Source: Watersipora subatra
Taxonomy: Eukaryota > Bryozoa > Gymnolaemata > Cheilostomatida > Watersiporidae
Length of the DNA: 64,000 nt
Direction: 5' to 3'
Assembly (NCBI RefSeq): GCF_963576615.1
Contig: NC_088708.1
Span: 47,045,196 to 47,109,195 of the forward strand
In this document: positions 34,118 through 54,508 of the stretch, piece by piece
How the letters are laid out: the number at the start of each line of letters is the position of its first letter
How positions within the stretch are numbered: the first letter of the stretch is position 1
Translations under genes and position numbers: made by a program
Notes under the pieces: model-generated
Told to the model about the DNA's origin: nothing
What the model saw: the letters and a program-made list of their open reading frames with translations, nothing else
Databases searched by the model: none

Positions 34118-35704
34118 CGTTCATACATTTATGACACTAAAACATCAGCAAGGTCCAGATTATAAATGACTAGTCAAATACCTAAAATAAAGCAAGCAAA
34201 GAGCAAATGGCAAAGAGCAAAAAGGTTTGCCATTGCTCCTCCTAGATGTGCGTTTCAATGAACGAGTGATGAGAATTTGTAAGTTATATACTCAGCCAAA
34301 TATGACCTCAATCCATATGTCCAATCAAACGCAATGTAAGCCCATTGTCTGTGTTCAAAGTTTTCAGCAATTTAGTACACCTGCGTTATTACAGACTGCC
34401 AACATGGCAATTAGTAGAAAGAAATCTGCAAATAGTGTGCCATTGTACCGTCTGGAGAATATATGAAGTTAAAGGTTATACGCTTGGCTATAGTTTTACT
34501 TCTAGAATATACAAACTTATAAAAATGATACAACCTATGGAAAACATTAGTGATGAGGTTCAAAGGTCGAGCAGTAAGTTTCATAGACCAGTTTTTAGTA
34601 TTGAAGCGCAACGAAGGAAGGTTTACCACGCCATCCTAATAACTGCCTCAATGTTTGATATGGCCTGTACAGAACTTGTAATGTAAAAGATTCACCGTGA
34701 CCCTCTACTTCTCCACAAAAAACTAAACTTCTTGAGTAACATATAATACAATTTTATATAGTATATAATTTATAATATAGCTATTGGTGCAACAATTACT
34801 TGTAACTGTATAGAATGAGACTTCGAGACTTTGACTGTATTCATAAATAGAATTTAAGTAACACTAATTAGTTATATAATTTTGTTTTATTGCTAGAAAC
34901 CTGATAAGTATACTCTTATTGGACAGCTCACCATCATTTTTATCGTAAAAAATGTTTTACACAAAGTGCCACAAAATATGAAAATGGTCAATAAAGAAAA
35001 GATGTCATGAATGTAAAACATAATTACTAGACTTAAAACTAATAAGTTTATGCATACATCTTACCTTTTTTAAAGTAGAAATACAATTGTTGAGTGCACC
35101 ATTAAATAAATTCAACATAGAATTATCATGCCGTAGATATTTAGTACCTAAGAATTGAAACAATTTAGGGATGTACATGTATGAAGGAATTAAACTATCC
35201 AGTATAAGGAATCCAACAATCTTAGTAAAGTAAGTTAAAATATCTAGCAGTGGGAAAACATTCACTGTTCTAAACAAAAATGTATATGGAATAAAAAAAA
35301 TGGTATTGTTTGTAAATTACACACAAGTCGTAATTCAGCCTTCTGTAAAATGGAAAACCTTTCTAATAGTGAATTTGATAAAGGTTCAGGTACACATGAA
35401 TCTCAAAATTAAATGAGAATAACTAAATTAGAAGTAAAACCGAATAGTTAAACATAATAAATAAATAAAAATAATATAAATACGTTCTTTTATGAAACAG
35501 TGAGTCTAATTGGCCATTTTATGACTAAAATAACCAATCAAATACTTATCATGTTTTAGCGAAGTGCTGTAGTGCTTTATCATTATAACCGCAGAGCCTC
35601 TTGACTGCTAAAATATTGCTGCTAAAGCATTAGATGGAGTGAAGTAAATTACTAGCCTAAGGGCAGACAATTCTCACTGGTAAAGTCTGTAGACAAGGAA
35701 CCTT
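34118..35704. other. no gene seen
   Basis: AT-rich with several open frames of 60-110 codons on both strands (for example 34345-34686 and 35005-35277). None shows domain-like composition or splice-site support. Confidence 0.4.
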
Positions 35705-35925
35705 TACTATAGTAAGAGGCGCGGTCATTCATTCATCTGTCTAAAGCCTGGTTTAGAGGCTAGGAAAAAGATTACTTTCAACAGGGTTCGCACTCACAAC
35801 TTTCAGCTTGTTAGGCCAAGACTCCACCACCTGCGTTTTGGAATAATTGTGCAGCTACTTATTACACTTGACAACCTCTCATGGCGCACGGGACTGGCAG
35901 GATACTAGTAAAGGTAATAAAAATG
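35705..35925 (-). mobile_element. tRNA-derived SINE
   Basis: Minus strand: head TATCCTGCCAGTCCCGTGCG...CTGCACAATTATTCC, A-box-like GGTGGTGGAGTCTTGG, B-box-like GTGCGAACCCTG, and a 3' end GCCTCTTACTATAGTAAAGG. Same family as 42402 and 51610. Confidence 0.66.
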
Positions 35926-36104
35926 AACACTTTTAGCCCTTGAGAACTCTAATGCAAAGTTGATCCAGGTCTGTTTTTTTTAGGATTATAAATATGCTCG
36001 CCTAGATGACTGTAGTGAGCTACCTCTCATTAGAAATTACAAGCATCAGACATTTTAACAGATATTTGGTTTTGCTTCTATTGTATTAAGGAGACTTCTG
36101 ATAA

Positions 36105-36765
36105 TCTCAGACTATTTATTTAAGATAAATATCTTGTTGGTAACAAAAGTCCTATTTCTACAATTGCTTCAAATTGATTTGGTTTCTTCTAATCTAAATA
36201 ATTTAATAATAATCTTTATTATATTTTTATCAATATGATCTGTAGAATATGACAAATTTACAATAATGTAATCAATATTAAACTTACACTACATTGTTAG
36301 AGTATGTACATCCAATCCTTGTGATTGTTTCTCTTTTTAAAGTTTTTGAAATTCTTAAATTCTCAATTGGTATAAATATCCTGTTGGTAACAAAAGTGCT
36401 AATTCTACAATAGTTTGAAGTTGATTTCATTTTCAATAATTATTGTATTTTTATCAATACGATCAATAGAATTCAAAAAATTTAAAATTGTGCAATCAAT
36501 ATTAAACTTATATTGTTTAATTTAAACAATATATTTTATTTATATATTGTTTAATTTAAACAATATATTTTTTGATTTAAACAATATATTGTTTAATTTA
36601 AACAATATATTTTATTTATATATTGTTTAATTTAAACAATATATTGTTTAATTTAAACAATATATTGTTTAATTTAAACAATATGCAGTGCCTAGAGTTC
36701 AGTTTAGAGTACATTTAACCCTTGTGAGTGCTTCCCTTGTTAAATTTTTTGTGTCTTTGTTTCAG
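36105..36765. repeat. tandem duplication of about 260 bp, second copy interrupted by a palindromic array
   Basis: The block beginning TATCTTGTTGGTAACAAAAG (about 36130) recurs at about 36378 and shares CAATATTAAACTTA and CCTTGTGATTG/CCTTGTGAGTG landmarks. In the second copy, sequence after TTAAACTTATATTG is replaced by the 36515-36684 palindromic units before homology resumes. No coding potential. Confidence 0.65.
36515..36684. repeat. array of near-perfect palindromic units
   Basis: About seven copies of ATTGTTTAATTTAAACAAT, each its own complement except at the centre, joined by ATAT or TTTATTTATAT spacers. Each copy can form a hairpin. Confidence 0.85.
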
Positions 36766-37599
36766 GTAGGCGGTTTTGAAATGGTTCATCCCCAGTTACC
36801 AAGTAGTATTTTAACATAAATAAATACTTGAAACTTTCATCCAATTCAGTATACATACCCTTAAACGTTGCTAGCTCTCAATGTTCTTGTTGTATCAGAT
36901 ATTTGAAAACCTTCTATAGATTACTAGAATAACTTTACTAAAATCAACACGAAAAGTTGTTTCAACACAACCACTTTCAAAAACTTTGCTTTAGCATCAA
37001 TAGTAGTTGATTACACAATAGCTTCTGAAAAGTATTAAAAACAACAGCTTTGCAACTAGCAAGAAAAGCTACCATAAGCAAAACATAAATTTATAAAACA
37101 AAATAAAATTATAAAATAATAGAGTTTTATTAAAAAGAGAGAGCACAAATTTTTTTCTTTATTGATTGTCTCTTTGGTCCCACTGACAAGCTGACAGTCT
37201 GAAGTCAGCGTAAACATCTACAAGATCAGGGAACACAGCTGCCACCACAAGGACAGCTGCAGTATTATGTAATTATAAGAGTGAGCTGTGACAGTAAAAA
37301 TGGGAGACAAGAGATGCAAACATGCATCAAGTGACATTATAAAATGCCATCTTGTGTTAATGCCTTTGTTCAAACCTTAAAATAGATCATTCCAATTCTG
37401 ATCAGTGATATAATACAAACGACACTTTTGTAATATCATTTTAATAGTACACAGTTTGGCTGAAATATCTTTGCGCTAACTAAACTTTTCTAAATTTAAT
37501 GACTTAAAAATATTCACTGTTATATTTCTAACAGTATGCTTTTTGGAATGCGAAAAACTTAGAATAGCGTTGTCTACAGTATGCTAATAAATCCCATTG
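36766..37599. other. no gene seen
   Basis: AT-rich intergenic DNA without recognisable genes or repeats. Confidence 0.4.
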
Positions 37600-37672
37600 T
37601 TTCATTGTGTGCGAGTGTGTGCGCGTGTGCGTGTGTGCGCGTGTGCGTGTGTGCGCATGGGTGCGAGGGCAC
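37600..37672. repeat. alternating purine-pyrimidine (GT/GC) tract
   Basis: A run of GTGTGCGCGTGTGCGTGTGT-type repeats, the only strongly CG/TG-alternating stretch in the window and a good candidate for Z-DNA. Stop-free frames over it on both strands are artefacts. Confidence 0.85.
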
Positions 37673-39324
37673 ATGAGCATTTGTGCGAGTGAGTTAGTCT
37701 GCGTAAATGCAATGCATTTCAACATTTTTTGGCCAGTCCCATCCAAACTTTTTGGCATATGCTCCATGCCCTCCGACACATCGCTAAAAATACTGCAGAT
37801 CAGAAACTAGATAAAGTTTTTGATGTAAGTTAAATGCAGTAGTAATAAAACTTACAGCTAAAATACATCAGCTTTATTCTGAAAATTCCTTCCCAAATGT
37901 CAAACTTGTTTCCATATTTCTTTTTTTGTTGTTTAAATTATATTATTAATGGCACATTATGAAAAGCAAATCTTTTTAAAAATTTGATTGGTAGAGAATA
38001 AAGTTTACAAATACTAAAAATGCCTCCTCCCATGAGTAATGATAATGTAGTTAAGTAAAAACAGCCATGAATCGACTGAGCAGTACAGGCTAGTGATGTA
38101 CATGTATTTCCTTTAGTAGTTTATTTAGACGATGAGTTTGTGTTTAACAAGGCGCTGTTGCTTTGCCTTTTGTTAATTCCGATATTTGAAATTCATAAAT
38201 TTATTCACTCATTGAGTTTTTTTTATTCTTCAGCTCCTCTTATCATCATAGAAATTAGTAATTAAGAGTGGTCTACGCGTCAGAAGTTTTCAAGTCGGCA
38301 CCTGGTCATGTTACGTGTAGGCTCTGTTACGATTGTATTTCAGGCCATTTCCTGTTTTTTGCATTAACGCATAAAATAATAAAATGAATGCATAAAATCA
38401 CCAGATAGTAACAATTAGTAGCAATTTATTAACCTACAACATTTATAGCTTGGCATTATACTCAATACCATTCCACATCCTCAAATCTATTGCCTGTGTA
38501 GAAATGTGGGAAGAGTTGTCTACCTTTTAGGGTCTATTCACTCTAAAAGTTAGACAACTCTAACATTGCTCTGTTCTATTCAATTTATTGTTTCAGAGCA
38601 TTGGAAAGACTCGGTGTGATAAAATATAACAAAAGGTAGACAGCTACTAATACTGCCAGTATCCATTCAATTGTTTTAGTAGCATTTGAAAAACTTAGTG
38701 TAATAAAATATAAGAATCGGTAAGGGTATATATTATAACAAGTTGTTAAAAAGTTGCCTACCATTCTCCATGATGTTGAAGCACAAATACTTGTCAGTAT
38801 TGTTTATCAGAGACTAAAAATTGTCTCCTATCATAGAATTATAACTAAAGCAAAATGAGAAACACTGTAGAATTAAAATCCAGCAACTTACACTGTTTTA
38901 AAAAAAAGAGTATCTTTATGGTTGTGTTTATTATAAAGAAAATATCACAAAATAAACAATAACTGTTCATCAGAGATACTTATCTTAGACTGTGCGTGTT
39001 GTTGACGATGTAATAATAATATTTTATAATTATTACAGCTGACGATAATTTTAAAACTTTATGCAATGTGATAACTATAAAGGTGATGAGAAATCAAACA
39101 ACTGACTTTCTCTGCTTATTGCTCTATTATGTTTGGACCTTTTGTTATATATGTGCATAAAGTGTAAGTCATTATTCCTTTAAAGTTTTAATATGGTCTA
39201 TCGGCACATCAAGCTGGACTGACATAGACAAGTGCAAAGAAAAGTGTTTACTATTCTAATGAGTGCTATTACAGACCTAGTCTGCTTGTCACACGGATAT
39301 AAATAGACCCAATTGAGTAAAAAT
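37673..39324. other. no gene seen; one stem-loop
   Basis: AT-rich. A stem-loop at 38512-38561 pairs AGAGTTGTCTA with TAGACAACTCT, with an inner CTTTTAG/CTAAAAG pair. Nothing else recognised. Confidence 0.4.
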
Positions 39325-39768
39325 AAACTTACACAAAATTTAAGTAGATTTTTATCAGAAAGTATCAGTATTTGTCTAACATTTAAGATTTTTTTTATGT
39401 TTGAGATTATCTGCCTGCCAGGATTTTTCAGAAAGAAAAACCACAAAACTTGATCGCAGTTAAAACACTCAGAAGAAAAATTCGTGTAAAATGACGTCAC
39501 CAGTTGTGATTGTTGCTATAGTTGATATCCGCTATTGCGTTCAAGTGGCAGCGTTGTGTGTCTCTATTCTGTTGGTCTCTTTACAACTATAGACGTCATA
39601 ATCACACTTTCGCGTGATCTGAGCATTTGAACCGCGACCAAGTTTTGTCAATTGTAATCTTAAAACATCCTGGCGGTCAGATCACCTCATCCATCAAAAA
39701 CAGCCGTGAATGTTGGAAAAATACCGATACATATTGATAAAATCTACTAACATTCTGTGTAAATTGAT
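39325..39768. mobile_element. foldback element at the 3' end of the collagen gene
   Basis: The outer arms pair CACAAAATTTAAGTAGATTT...GTATCAGTATTT with the complement of 39715-39768, and the inner arms pair GATTATCTGCCTGCCAGGA with TCCTGGCGGTCAGATCACC. The centre has GTGATTGTTGCTATAG against CTATAGACGTCATAATCAC. Related to 27722-28350. Its right edge is about 17 bases from the collagen gene stop codon, so the element supplies most of that gene's 3' UTR. Confidence 0.7.
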
Positions 39769-39784
39769 CTTTAAAAGCAACTGT

Positions 39785-47283
<7,499 letters not shown>

Positions 47284-48700
47284 ACTATCTGATTATAAAA
47301 AATGCTATAAGCTCTTGACTAAACAATGTTTTATTTGGAAAATAATTTGCACAGCTAACATGCAATTGTTTGTTATTTTTAGCCACTTGACTCTACGCAT
47401 TAATATTTCATGTTCAGAGTCAATTGGTAGTCTTGAACAACTCTGATACATCTAAAATATGCGATATCCACAAAACACCTGATTCAAATTTCGATTTTTT
47501 TGTGTAATCGCTTAAATGAAGTTTGCTTTATTTTGATGTCTGCCATGATGCAATATGTTTGGTCTACTTCTAACTTTAAACTTTTAATATTTGTAGCAAA
47601 ACTTTCAGCTATTTGTAAAAGCACTGATTTTAGTTTTAAAACAAAAAGTATTAAAGGTTGATAAAATATAATGTTTTTAAACCTTTCAATAACTTTTCAA
47701 ATTTTTTTTATACATAAATGTGGATATAAGATAATTTTTTTAAATCTTCCAAGAACTTTTCCAAATGTTTTCTAAATAAAGATCAATGCATATACAGAGT
47801 TTGTTATTCTATAGAACTAACAAATTATAAAGAGGTTATAGTCACCTTGAGCAGTTGTTCTTTACCAGACTTCCTTCAGCAATCAGCAGCTGTTCACTAG
47901 GGCTCTTGCTATGCGCGTCTGCAGACCTAATAATGAAATCATTTGCTGAGGAGACTGATTTAAATGGGCAAACAATTTATCTTGAAATAAATACTGATTT
48001 CAACATGACTTATTTAAATAAACAAAGTGATTTAATGTAGACTGACATTGTCTAAACATCCTTTCAATGTTGACATATGCTTTGGATACTTTCCTGGAAA
48101 TCTAACAGTGACACCACCAAATGATAAGATTCACATAAACAACAAAAACAAATTTTCTTACTGAAAAGTTTGTTTTCAAGCTAGAGTGTGTGACCAACCT
48201 TGTCTGTTATGCATATCCATTCCTTAGCTTCTCATTGCTTATCCTGATTCCTAATAACGGCATCCTGTTACTGTGAAATTTCTAAGTGAGAAGCAGCAAA
48301 AGAATTTTTTGGTATTCGTTATAAAGAAAAGTAAAATAATATATAATAATATATTAGATTAGCAAACACTGCTCCAAAACAATTAATGCAATATTTTAAA
48401 ACTTTTTCTTGGAAAAACTTGTTTCACTTGTTTATGGATTACAGTGAAACAAACTAGATATGAAAATATACCACTTCGATGTTGTTTGTCTTTTTGTAAC
48501 AAATAATTTAAACTAAGACACAAGACACATATGTAGAATAAAACTATAAAAGTTAAAGAAAAGTTAAAATGGATAATAATGCCATGTGTTAGTCTTAAGC
48601 TTCACTCCTCATTACTTCATGGTTTTTACGATTGTTTATCTGCGTACATCTTTATCCTTAATGATCCTAAAAAAGCTGGGTTACTCCTTTACTCACTCAG
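47284..48700. other. upstream region of the collagen gene
   Basis: No separate gene seen. On the minus strand an acceptor-like TTTTTTATAATCAG lies just before the start codon, and AACTGCTCAAG|GTGACT near 47845 could be the donor of a 5' UTR exon, which would put the promoter above 47930. This is inference from splice-like signals only. Confidence 0.3.
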
Positions 48701-48704
48701 ATAT

Positions 48705-50090
48705 ATACAACTTAACATAGCTTAGTATAACACACTGCAGCACAGCATAGCATACCATGATATATTATAACATAGTATATTATAGCAAGGCATAACATAG
48801 TACATCGTAACGCAAAACAAAATATTATAGAGTAGTTTAACATAACATAACACAGTACAGTAAAACACAGCACAACACAAAACATTATAGCATAGAACAG
48901 GATAACATAGCATACCAGAACAGAACACAACACAGGATGGTGCAGTATATGAAAATGCAGCAAGATGTAATACACAGCAGTATAGTTCCACGAACAAACA
49001 CGAGCGAGGCGATTGGTTTGGGAGATTTATGATAAATGCACATGTGCACACAACTCCCAAAAAATTATCCGTTAACGGCCATCACCAAACCCTTGTAACG
49101 GAATCTTATCAACAAATTTAACTATTTTTCTGTAAAGTCGTTTAAGTATAATAATGATACAAAAGGCATATAAACCTATTTAAATATTGTACCAAACCTT
49201 TGAAAGGTTACCGCAAATTCCTAAAACTAACCCGTCTGATCGGATTATACACAAATAGATAGATTTATTTGGCTGAAAATCGTTATTAAAATTTGCTAAG
49301 CCTCACTTTTATCAAAGTCAAAACCGAAAGTTAAAACGCCGAGTGACAGAGAATAGAACGATTAAGTCGTGCACATTTCACGAAGAAAATAACGTGCACA
49401 TTTCACCAGTCTATAGCATTGTCGAATTATGTAATTAACTTAGGAGTACTGAAATCGTTTCATTTTTGCCGATTTCAAAGTAACTGAGTACTTTTGTATT
49501 CTAACTTGGTATGTCCAACACAGTGTAATTAAAGGAAATGAAGATGATATTTTTTCTAACGGTTATTATGAGATTATTACAATAATTAATTATAAGTTTG
49601 GATGACTACAGAACAATGACTACGTAGTACAGATTTTCTAAAAATCTATATAAATATCAGAACTTCGCGATATTGTTAGCTATGACGTTTTAAAATGTAA
49701 ACAAAATTGTGCATTGGTTTTATATTATTACTATATTAATAATATTGGTTATTCTAATAATGTCAGTGCATTTTACTTCTAATATTGGCCAATATTACAT
49801 TTCTCCTATTGCAGGGGAGAGATATAAACATATAATTGTTTCCTTTTTATATTGCTATTTGTTGTATATAATAACACCCACACCCAGTACATTACAGCTA
49901 CCACTGCAGTAATCCTATTGCACTACAGTGCCATTTGACTGCTAATATTGCATTTCTCAATCCTTTCTTTTTTCCAATATCACTTTGGTCATGGGCTGTA
50001 TGACAGTGCAATTTCTAGTATATATTATAGGAATGTAGCATGACATAGTATAGCAAAGCATAGTATAACATGAACTGACAAAAACTGAGC
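48705..50090. repeat. degenerate ACATAGCATA minisatellite, split by a Helitron copy
   Basis: Short ACATA/GCATA/ACACA units fill 48705-48985 and resume at 50030-50085, on the two sides of Helitron copy 2. The element evidently landed inside the array. Minus-strand open frames here are low-complexity artefacts. Confidence 0.7.
48986..50018 (+). mobile_element. Helitron2/Helentron-like element, copy 2
   Basis: Begins TTCCACGAACAAACACGAGC (first C mutated) and ends GGGCTGTATGACAGTG...TTTCTAG|T. 1.03 kb, no coding region: left non-coding block joined straight to the right end. Confidence 0.7.
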
Positions 50091-51080
50091 AATGAGATGG
50101 AAATAATACATTTTCTGAGCATAAATCTTTTTTTATAATCTATATACATACGTTTCTCAATGTTGGTCGTATGTCTGTCCTTTGGTACATCCAGCTATAG
50201 CTATTAAAATCTTGGAATTAAAATTCCACATTCTGATGGATTTGAATTTACGGAGATTGCTACCACAAGTTTAAAATTCAGGCGTTCTATCGCAGAGCCA
50301 TACAAGCAGAACTGATCTACTACGTTATCGTATACCTTATGCACATTATGCACACGCTAACTATTTTAGCATTGCGCCCGCACGTTACGATGCCCCTGTT
50401 AAGAAATATTTTACGTAAAGTTCAATTTCTATATCTGGGGTCAAAGCCAACTCTTTTCACGCAGAAAATTATATTATTTCCTTGGGAAGAGCCTCGGCAT
50501 TCTCTCTCCGTTCCGTCAAAGACAGTATGATTTCTCATTTTTACATTGGTATCAGTATCGTCGTATTCAAAGTTTTGATGGATAGCTTCTCCTGGAACAG
50601 TAACCTTTTTACACACACACTTTTATGCAAGAATTATTATTATTTATTCAACATATTCAGGATTTTTATCTTGTTTTCTCATTTCGTATTAATTGAATCA
50701 TTACTTAATCATCTTTTATTGTAATCGTAGCAAAACTGACTTAATTTAGCTGTTACTTGCTAATTATTTCACATTTACATCTAAGCCTTTTTTTAGTTGT
50801 TTTATTTTTTTAATTTATTTGACCCGCACAAACCATTTTTCTCATGATATGAAGTTTGAAAGTTACAGTTGTTTGACAAAGTTTGAAAACCTTTACAGTT
50901 GTTTTTATTTTCTCTTAAATTATTTCAACAACACAAAACGCTTTTCTCAGGATATGTAGTTTGAAAGTTAGAATGGCAAATGTTTTTACATGTTGAATAC
51001 AAATCGATTTGCTGTGCAAAGACTGTTTTATTACCCGGACAACGCTGGGTAGGACAGCTTATCTATATATAAATGCAGTG
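50091..51080. other. no gene seen
   Basis: AT-rich intergenic sequence. The open frames at 50339-50530 and 50422-50724 overlap on opposite strands and show no recognisable domain. Confidence 0.4.
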
Positions 51081-51082
51081 TT

Positions 51083-51290
51083 TATGGAAAAATCGTAACT
51101 GCATCGATACATAGTACCTATACTCACTGATGGCAAAATGCTAAAAGCGTTACAATTGTGGGAATTTTTGGCATAGAAAAACCAAGTACATGTAGTTGCA
51201 TGAACAGTGCGGTAGCAGCCATAACTATGTCATAGCCATGCAGTATGTAGTATAATTGCATTGCACACTTTTACTACTGGTCAGTATGTA
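51083..51290 (-). repeat. dispersed repeat, copy A
   Basis: About 210 bp recurring in inverted orientation at 56925-57145. Landmarks are AACCAAGTACATGTAGTTGC, CATAACTATGTCATAGCCAT and GTATAATTGCATTGC. Confidence 0.7.
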
Positions 51291-51394
51291 TGGGGTACAA
51301 CTGCCTTTAAATGAGCTGTAAGCAGTATGTCTAGTGAATCGCGATTGGTTAAAATGCATCAACTGTGAAAATACTATTGGTCACTGCTAGCACA

Positions 51395-51600
51395 CTTGTA
51401 GTCCCTTGTGCCATGATAGATCATGATGTGCATTGATTATGTGCACAATTACTCCAAAATGCGATAAAGTGGCTGCATGTTTCAGTGGTAGTGCCCTTGG
51501 CTTCACATTTGTGCATCAGAATGTACAGGTTCAACTCCTGTAAGGCGCAATTTTCTGTGCGAAAGCCTTTTTATCACTGGGCAATGTTGGGCATTCAGCT
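51395..51600 (+). mobile_element. tRNA-derived SINE
   Basis: Head GTAGTCCCTTGTGCCATGAT...ATGTGCACAATTACTCC, tRNA-like GTTTCAGTGGTAGTGCCC (A box) and AGGTTCAACTCCTG (B box GGTTCAACTCC, perfect). The 3' part continues to about 51600, where a second SINE begins in the opposite orientation. Confidence 0.7.
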
Positions 51601-51860
51601 AGTCTTGATTATTATAATAAGAGCCAAGTTCATCCATCCATCTGTCTGTCTGTCTGTCTGTCTGTCTGAAGCCACAATAAGATTGTTAAAGGAGATTGCA
51701 CCTCATGAGAAGCAAACTAGGATATTCAAATTCCCAGCCGAACACACCACCATCCGCTGCACCACTCTACCACCTTTCTACATCTAAGAATAATTGTGCA
51801 CATAATTATTACACCTGACCATCTCTTACAGCATACTTGGGCTACCAGGGTGTTAATAAA
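51600..51860 (-). mobile_element. tRNA-derived SINE, tail to tail with the previous one
   Basis: Minus strand: head CACCCTGGTAGCCCAAGTAT...ATGTGCACAATTATTC, A-box-like GGTGGTAGAGTGGTGCAG, a degenerate B box, then a (CAGA)n stretch (51637-51668) and the family 3' end GGCTCTTATTATAATAATC. The tetranucleotide may vary in length. Confidence 0.68.
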
Positions 51861-52068
51861 TTATATAAAACAATAAAACAAAAATTTTCAGTTCACAGTT
51901 TGACAGCGCGGAGGGTAAAACACAGAGTTTGGCTATTATTTTACTATTAAAACAATTTAATAATATAAGATATGATTGGCATAATTACGGATCCCAAAGA
52001 AATAATATTTTCAAGCTGTTGGTGGGCTTTTTATGTAAGAGTTTGCTGATCATTCACTTATTATATAA

Positions 52069-53112
52069 CTAGAAATTCCACTGTCATACAGCCCACGACC
52101 AAAGTGATATTGGGAAAAAGAAAGGGTACTGATGGTTGAGAAATGCAATATTAGCAGTCAAACAGCTCTTCAGTGCAATAGGATAACGGCAATGGTAGCT
52201 GTAATGTACTGGGTGTGGGTGTTATTATATACAACAAACAGCAATAATGAAAGGAAAAGATTATATGTTTATATCTCTCCCCCTGCAATAGGAGAAATGC
52301 AATATTGGCCAATATTAGAAGTAAAATGCACTGATATTATTAGAATAATCAATATTATTAAAATAGTAACAATATAAAACCAATGCACATATTTGTTTAC
52401 ATTTAAAAACGTCATAGTTAACGATATCAAGAAGTTGTGATATTTATATAGATTTTTAAAAAATCTGTACTACGTAGTCATTGTTCTGTAGTCATCCAAA
52501 CTTATAATTAAATATCGTAATAATCTCATAAGAATCATTAGAAAAAATATTGTCATTTCCTTTACTTACACTGCGTTGGACATCAGTTAGAATACCAAAG
52601 TACTCAAGTGTCTAAAATGTCAGTTTGAAATCGGCAAGAATGAAACGATTTCAGTACTCCTATGTTAATTACAGAAACCATCGACAATGCCATAGACTGG
52701 TGAAATATGCGCGTTATTTTTTCGCAAAATGCGCACGACTTAATCGTTCTATTCTCTGTCGCCTGGCGTTTCAATTTCCGGTCTTAACTTTTATTAAACC
52801 AAGCTTTTCAAGCGTTTTGTGGCAATTTTCGTCCTAATAAATCTGTCTATTTGTGTATAATCCGATCAGATGGGTAAGTTTTAAGAGAATTTCGATAATT
52901 TAAAAAGACTTGGTAACATATTTAAATAGGCTTATATGTGTTTTGTATCGTTATTATACTTTAATTAATCTACAAAACAATGGTTAAATTTTTTGATGAA
53001 ATTTCGAGACAAGGGATCGTCTCATTGTTGATGAATATTTTTCGTAAGTTGTGTGCACATGCATTTATCATAAAAACTCTCATACTTCGCTTCGGCTCGT
53101 TTGTTCGTGGGA
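52069..53112 (-). mobile_element. Helitron2/Helentron-like element, copy 3
   Basis: Minus strand: starts TCCCACGAACAAACGAGCCG (from 53112), ends ...GTGGAATTTCTAG at 52069, followed by T and preceded by A. Non-coding, 1.04 kb, same blocks as copy 2. Confidence 0.72.
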
Positions 53113-53325
53113 TTATTGTGCAAGTCTAACAATAGTATAGACAATCCAATTAAAGTTGAATGTAATGCCAAGCTTGTATATGGCTAGTAGCTCACAAAGA
53201 GGGAAGAAGACTCTTAAAGGATTTTTGTCAAATTGCTTCATTAAATCTTTTTCAATAAAAATAATAATTATACTAATAAAAATCTTTGAATGTTATGAAG
53301 CACATTCTACAGAAAAAATCTGTAA

Positions 53326-54495
53326 TCCCACGACCAAACGAGCGGAGTGAAGTGTGGGAGTTTTTATGATAAATGCATGTGCACACAACTTACGAAAAAT
53401 ATTCATCAACAAAGAGACGAACCCTCGTCAAGAAATTTCATCAACAAATTTAAGCATCGTTATGTAAAGTTGTTAAAGTATAATAACGATACAAAACACA
53501 TTTAAACCTATTTAAATATGTTACCAAGTCTTTTTAAACTGTCGGTATTATCTTAAAACTTACCCATCTGATCAGATTATACACAAATAGACAGATTAAT
53601 TTCAACGAAAATCGCCACAAAACGCTTGAAAAGCTTGGTTTAATAAAAGTTAAGACCGAAAATTGAAACGCTGAGGGACAGATAATAGAACGATAAAGTC
53701 TTGCGCATTTCACGAAAAAATAACGCGCATATTTCACCAGTCTATAGCATTGTCGAATTGCCGAAGGTTTTGGCAATTAACATAGGAGTACAGAAACCGT
53801 TTCATTTTTGCTGATTTCAATTTTTTCATTTTCATTTGCCGACACATTTGAATACTTTCCCATTCTAACTGATGTCCAACACAGTATAAGTAAAGCAAAT
53901 GACGATGATATTTTTTAACTTTTCTTATGAGATTATTACAATAATTAATTATAAGTTTGGATGACTACAGAACAATGACTACGTAGTACAGACTTTCTAA
54001 AAATGTAACGCAGTGTAAGTAAAGGCATGACGATGATATCTTTTCTAACGGTTTTAATGAGATTATTGCAATAATTAATTATAAGTTTGGATGACTACAT
54101 GACAATGACTACGTAGTACAGATTTTCTAAAAATCTATATAAATATCACAACTTCGTGATATTGTTAGCTATGCCGTTTTGAAATGTAAACAAAATTGTG
54201 CATTGGTTTTTTATTATTACTATATAAATAATATTGGTTATTCTAATAATATCAGTGCATTTTACTTCTAATATTGGCCAATATTGCATTTCTTTTTTTG
54301 CAGGAGGAGAGATATAAACATATAATCTTTTCCTTTCATTATTGCTATTTGTTGTATATAATAAAACCCAGTACATTACAGCTACCATTGCAGTTATCCT
54401 ATTTGACTGCTAATATTGCATTTCTCAACCATCAGTACCCTTTCTTTTTTCCAATATCACTTTGGTCGTGGGCTGTATGACAGTGGAATTTCTAG
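53326..54495 (+). mobile_element. Helitron2/Helentron-like element, copy 4
   Basis: Begins A|TCCCACGACCAAACGAGCGG and ends TTTCTAG|T. About 1.17 kb, with an internal near-duplication around 53940-54100 (TATAAGTTTGGATGACTACA occurs twice). Its 3' end faces the 3' end of copy 5 across 13 bases. Confidence 0.74.
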
Positions 54496-54508
54496 TAATT
54501 ATACATAC

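Noticed and set aside
48712..49060. Cysteine-rich 87- and 112-residue minus-strand ORFs
   Set aside because: They derive from the degenerate ACATAGCATA repeat and the Helitron end; overlapping frames give similar low-complexity peptides.
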